Assembly (NCBI GenBank): GCA_002403895.1
Contig: DHIQ01000218.1
Location: forward strand, 6,470 to 22,634
Length of the DNA: 16,165 nucleotides
Origin: Candidatus Neomicrothrix sp. UBA4742
Lineage (GTDB): Bacteria; Actinomycetota; Acidimicrobiia; Acidimicrobiales; Acidimicrobilacustridaceae
Direction of reading: 5' to 3'
Shown: one piece after another, positions 13,493 through 16,165 of the stretch
Numbering within the stretch: position 1 is the first letter of the stretch
Layout of the letters: each line of letters opens with the position of its first letter
Notes under the pieces: generated by a model
Databases searched by the model: none
The model's input: the letters and a program-made list of their open reading frames with translations, nothing else
Told to the model about the DNA's origin: nothing
Translations under genes and position numbers: made by a program

Positions 13493-14644
13493 ATGCCAAC
13501 CTCGCCTCTGGTTCTCGACCAGCCGGAATCCGCTGCTCTTCTGCCGTCGCCCCCCAATGGCCGTGGTCCGGACGAACAGGTCAACAAGCTCACGTCGATC
13601 CCGTTCGTGCTGCTGCATCTGCTCCCGCTTCTCGCCATCTTCACGGGGGTGAGCGTGCGGGCGGTCGTGCTCTGCGTCGCGCTGTATGTCGGCCGGATGT
13701 TCTGCATCACCGCCGGCTTCCACCGCTACTTCGCACACCGCAGCTACCGGCTCAACCGGTTCTGGCAGTTCCTGCTGGCCTTTGGGGGCACGACCGCAGC
13801 CCAGAAGGGTCCCCTGTGGTGGGCGGCGCACCACCGCAACCACCATCGCTACAGCGACGGCCCGCTGGACGTCCACTCGCCCACCCAGAAGGGCTTCTGG
13901 TGGAGCCACGTGGGCTGGATCCTGTGCGACAAGTACGCAACCACCGACTACGACCGCATCCGTGACTTCGCCAAGTATCCCGAGCTGGTGTTCCTCAACA
14001 AGAAGGACTGGATCGGCCCATGGGCGCTGGGCCTCGCCTCCTACCTGATCGCCGGGTGGAGCGGGGTGCTCATCGGTTTCTTCCTGTCCACCGTGCTGCT
14101 GTGGCACGCCACCTTCACGGTCAACTCGCTGGCCCACGTGTTCGGTCGGCGTCGCTACGCCACCACCGATACCAGCCGCAACTCCGCCATGATCGCCGTG
14201 GTGACCATGGGCGAGGGCTGGCACAACAACCACCACTACTACCAGGCGTCGGCCCGGCAGGGGTTCTTCTGGTGGGAGTTCGACCCGACCTTCTACGTGC
14301 TCAAGGCGGCCAGTTGGCTGGGCATCGTGAAGGGCTTGCGCACTCCTCCGGCCCGGTTGCGCGCCGCCAACCGCGTCTCGCTCGGCACCTTCGATGTCGG
14401 CATGTTCAAGGCCTACTGGGGCAAGGCCAGCAGCGCCGTCGCCCGCTCGCATGTCTCCCAGGTCGTGCACGACAGCAAGATCAGCGCCTCCGAAGCCTTG
14501 GCCTCGACCCGCGAGTCAGCGTCTCAGAGCATGGTGGAACGCAAGCAGGCCCTCGAGGGATTCGTGCACTCGTCGCTGGAGTCAGCCGAGGAGCTGGCTC
14601 GACTCACGCGCCTGGGCCAGCGCGACCTCGGCCTCGAAGGCTAG
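13493..14644 (+). CDS. Acyl-CoA desaturase, membrane di-iron (delta-9 type)
   Basis: A 383-residue membrane fatty acyl desaturase that would insert a cis double bond into an acyl-CoA using O2 and electrons from a ferredoxin or cytochrome-type partner not seen here. The histidine boxes that bind two irons are complete: HRYFAH (77-82), HHRNHH (113-118) and HNNHH (244-248), plus the NSLAH (211-215) element. Hydrophobic hairpins at about 36-72 and 178-206 match the four-helix topology. Residues from about 310 to 383 form an extra hydrophilic tail (SSAVARSHVSQVV, SASEALASTRESASQSM, ALEGFVHSSLESAEELARL) predicted to be helical, beyond the usual bacterial core. The ATG at 13493 has only a weak AGAAAG upstream. 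The P450 gene begins 13 bases after its stop. Confidence 0.95.
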   Translation: MPTSPLVLDQPESAALLPSPPNGRGPDEQVNKLTSIPFVLLHLLPLLAIFTGVSVRAVVLCVALYVGRMFCITAGFHRYFAHRSYRLNRFWQFLLAFGGTTAAQKGPLWWAAHHRNHHRYSDGPLDVHSPTQKGFWWSHVGWILCDKYATTDYDRIRDFAKYPELVFLNKKDWIGPWALGLASYLIAGWSGVLIGFFLSTVLLWHATFTVNSLAHVFGRRRYATTDTSRNSAMIAVVTMGEGWHNNHHYYQASARQGFFWWEFDPTFYVLKAASWLGIVKGLRTPPARLRAANRVSLGTFDVGMFKAYWGKASSAVARSHVSQVVHDSKISASEALASTRESASQSMVERKQALEGFVHSSLESAEELARLTRLGQRDLGLEG

Positions 14645-14657
14645 GTTCGGCGGCGTT

Positions 14658-15881
14658 GTGAGCGACGCTCCCCGAGATACCAGCGGCGTGTTCGGCGGAT
14701 CCGACGAGTTCGGGCCCTACGACTGGAACGATCCGTGGCCCACCTATGACCGGTTGCGCAAGGAGACCCCCGTCTGGCGCAACCCGGAAGGCGTCTGGGT
14801 CCTCACCCGCCACGTCGACTGTGAGGCGGTCCTGCGTGACCAGCGGTTCTCCTCCAACCCGAGGCATGCCGATCCGCCCCGTGTCTATGCGGAGGGCGAC
14901 CCTCGCTCCCTGGTCGAGGCGGAGGACCAGCGGACCTTGCTGTTCATGGACCCGCCAGACCACACCCGCCTGCGCAAGCTGGTGAGCAAGGGCTTCACTC
15001 CGCGCACGGTCGAGCGACTCCGGCCCCGCATCCAGCAGTTGGTCGACGGCATCCTCGACGACGCGGCTGACGCCGGCGGGCTCGACGTGGTGGCCGACCT
15101 CGGATTCGAACTCCCGGTCACCGTCATCTGCGAGATGCTCGGTGTGCCCCTGGCGGACCGGGACCAATTCTCGGGGTGGTCCTCCGACGCGTCGAGACTC
15201 CTCGACGCCGACATCGACGATGAGCTGTTGCAGCGAGGCCTGCTGGCCGCATTCAACTTCATCCGGTACTTCCAGGAGCTGTTCGCCGAACGCCGCGTCC
15301 GGCCTGCCGATGACCTGGTCAGTGCGCTCATCGCGGTGGAGGAGGAGGGTGATCGGCTCTCGGAGGAGGAGCTCACGAGCATCGTGATGCTGCTGTTCAT
15401 CGCCGGCCACGAGACCACCATGAACCTCATCGGGAACGGCACCTACGCCCTGCTCCGATCACCCGACCAGCGCGCCCGTTGGGGCCACGACCCTTCACTC
15501 GACGTACCCGGCGTCGAGGAGTTGTTGCGCTTCGACGGTCCCGTTCACGTGACCGCACGGATCGCCACCGAAGAACTCGAGGTCGACGGCCACCGCTTCG
15601 CCAAGGGCAACACGGTGGTCACCCTCGTGTCGGCGGCCAACCGCGACCCGGCTCGCTTTGCCGACCCTGCCCACCTCGACCTCAGCCGGAGCGACAACCA
15701 CCACCTCGCCTTCTCCCAGGGTCTGCACTACTGCCTCGGTGCCGCCCTGGCCCGGCTCGAGGGGCAGATCGCGGTGGGGAGCCTCATCCGGCGCTTCCCC
15801 GATCTCGAGCTTGCGAGCCAACCGGTGTATCGGGACCATTTCGTGCTGCGGGGACTGACTGCGCTCGATGTCACCGTCTGA
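14658..15881 (+). CDS. Cytochrome P450 monooxygenase
   Basis: A 407-residue soluble bacterial P450 that would hydroxylate an unknown, probably hydrophobic substrate with a separate ferredoxin and reductase. Diagnostic elements: the C-helix region DPPDHTRLRKLVSKGFTPR (98-116), the I-helix AGHETT (249-254) for O2 activation, the K-helix ExxR as E288-LL-R291, and the haem-binding FSQGLHYCLG with the ligand Cys359. Length is normal for the class. The GTG at 14658 is used because it directly precedes the P450 N-terminus (SDAPRDTSGVF); the frame extends upstream but only as a shadow inside the desaturase gene. It lies 13 bases after the desaturase stop, so the two are probably one transcript and may act on related lipids. 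No ferredoxin gene is adjacent. Confidence 0.95.
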   Translation: MSDAPRDTSGVFGGSDEFGPYDWNDPWPTYDRLRKETPVWRNPEGVWVLTRHVDCEAVLRDQRFSSNPRHADPPRVYAEGDPRSLVEAEDQRTLLFMDPPDHTRLRKLVSKGFTPRTVERLRPRIQQLVDGILDDAADAGGLDVVADLGFELPVTVICEMLGVPLADRDQFSGWSSDASRLLDADIDDELLQRGLLAAFNFIRYFQELFAERRVRPADDLVSALIAVEEEGDRLSEEELTSIVMLLFIAGHETTMNLIGNGTYALLRSPDQRARWGHDPSLDVPGVEELLRFDGPVHVTARIATEELEVDGHRFAKGNTVVTLVSAANRDPARFADPAHLDLSRSDNHHLAFSQGLHYCLGAALARLEGQIAVGSLIRRFPDLELASQPVYRDHFVLRGLTALDVTV

Positions 15882-15912
15882 CCGACGTAGGACGGCCCCA
15901 CATTTGTGGTAG

Positions 15913-15967
15913 AACGAGCGCTCGTTTTCAATCGCTCATTCTGTGGTCGGGCGCGGGCAATGAGCGA
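15913..15967. promoter_or_regulatory. Cluster of AAYGAGCG half-sites, candidate operator
   Basis: AACGAGCGCTCGTT (15913-15926) is a perfect 14-base palindrome. Further on, TCGCTCATT (15932-15940) and AATGAGCGA (15959-15967) form a perfect 9-base inverted repeat of nearly the same half-site. Together there are four AAYGAGCG copies in 55 bases between the P450 stop and the secreted-protein start. TetR-family repressors commonly bind such palindromes. A small CCACA/TGTGG inverted repeat lies just before (15898-15909). Confidence 0.55.
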
Positions 15968-15974
15968 CTTCTAC

Positions 15975-15979
15975 GGAGG
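15975..15979 (+). promoter_or_regulatory. Ribosome binding site deciding a TTG start
   Basis: GGAGG sits eight bases before the TTG at 15988, ideal spacing. The alternative in-frame GTG at 15979 would overlap this site, so TTG is preferred. Confidence 0.65.
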
Positions 15980-15987
15980 TGAAGGCC

Positions 15988-16165
15988 TTGAACAAGCTGT
16001 CGGAACGTAGGCGTGCGCCAAAGCGGGCGCGGCTCGCGGCTGCACTCTCCGTGCCGGTCATGTTGGTCAGCTCGGTGTTCTTCGCCGGCTCGGCCTGGGC
16101 CGGTGCCGGCGATGTCGTGAACAACCCGGGCTCGTCGACGTTCACCGCCAACGGCGGGGGGGTCC
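15988..16165 (+). CDS. Secreted or surface protein, N-terminal part only
   Basis: The first 59 residues of an exported protein; the rest lies beyond the window. The N-terminus is a long Sec signal peptide: a basic region (NKLSERRRAPKRAR), a hydrophobic core (about 16-35, LAAALSVPVMLVSSVFFAGS) and an AWA cleavage site after residue 38. The mature part starts GAGDVVNNPGSSTFTANGGG, a low-complexity Gly/Asn/Ser/Thr stretch typical of wall-associated or beta-rich surface proteins, but no domain can be named. The TTG start is chosen because of GGAGG eight bases upstream. The operator-like cluster at 15913-15967 directly upstream suggests it is regulated independently of the P450. Confidence 0.7.
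   Translation, partial: MNKLSERRRAPKRARLAAALSVPVMLVSSVFFAGSAWAGAGDVVNNPGSSTFTANGGGV

Noticed and set aside
13433..14470. Open frame antisense to the desaturase
   Set aside because: Composition is typical of GC-rich shadows and it opposes a gene with intact histidine boxes.
15979..16165. GTG at 15979 as the start of the secreted protein
   Set aside because: It overlaps the GGAGG that would be needed to initiate; TTG at 15988 has that site at ideal spacing.
1..16165. Mobile element, phage, CRISPR or defence island
   Set aside because: No transposase, integrase, repeat-spacer array, tRNA-flanked boundary or composition shift was seen; gene content is metabolic and transport.

Overview
The window reads as chromosomal DNA of a high-GC actinobacterium. 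Supporting signs are the GC-rich third positions, GTG and TTG starts, a 29-residue KdpF, a mycothiol/DinB-type TIGR03086 protein, and a molybdopterin oxidoreductase with an N-terminal membrane domain. A member of the Acidimicrobiia is plausible, but the sequence alone does not settle it. No rRNA, tRNA, CRISPR array, insertion sequence or phage gene was seen.

Layout. Bases 2-574 hold the 3' part of a TetR-family repressor that starts upstream of the window. Bases 711-9684 are a complete high-affinity potassium uptake locus on the + strand. It begins with a stand-alone membrane DUF4118-GAF protein resembling the middle of KdpD. A small membrane protein, kdpF, kdpA, kdpB and kdpC follow, each overlapping the next or a few bases away. 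After a 91-base gap with an inverted repeat come kdpD and kdpE, which overlap. KdpFABC pumps K+ and KdpDE is its sensor kinase and response regulator. Two pairs of direct repeats with 11-base period, the spacing OmpR-family regulators use, lie upstream of the DUF4118 gene and upstream of the kdp structural genes. They are candidate KdpE sites.

Bases 9807-10844 encode a Sua5/YrdC threonylcarbamoyl-AMP synthase (tRNA t6A synthesis). Convergent to it, on the - strand, are about 30 codons of the C-terminus of an enoyl-CoA hydratase, a deletion remnant. Next come a sulfite-oxidase-like molybdoenzyme (10948-12609, -) and a TIGR03086/DinB-like protein (12671-13240, -).

A divergent intergenic region (13241-13492) holds a perfect 10-bp-arm palindrome and a second TetR-type near-palindrome. 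It leads into a closely spaced + strand pair: an acyl-CoA delta-9-type desaturase with a C-terminal helical extension, and a cytochrome P450. The last stretch has a cluster of AAYGAGCG half-sites in front of the 5' end of a secreted protein that runs off the window.

Most genes belong to well-known families. I see no convincing evidence for a wholly new system. The most interesting material is regulatory (operator-like repeats and apparent leaderless promoters) and the small or accessory Kdp proteins.
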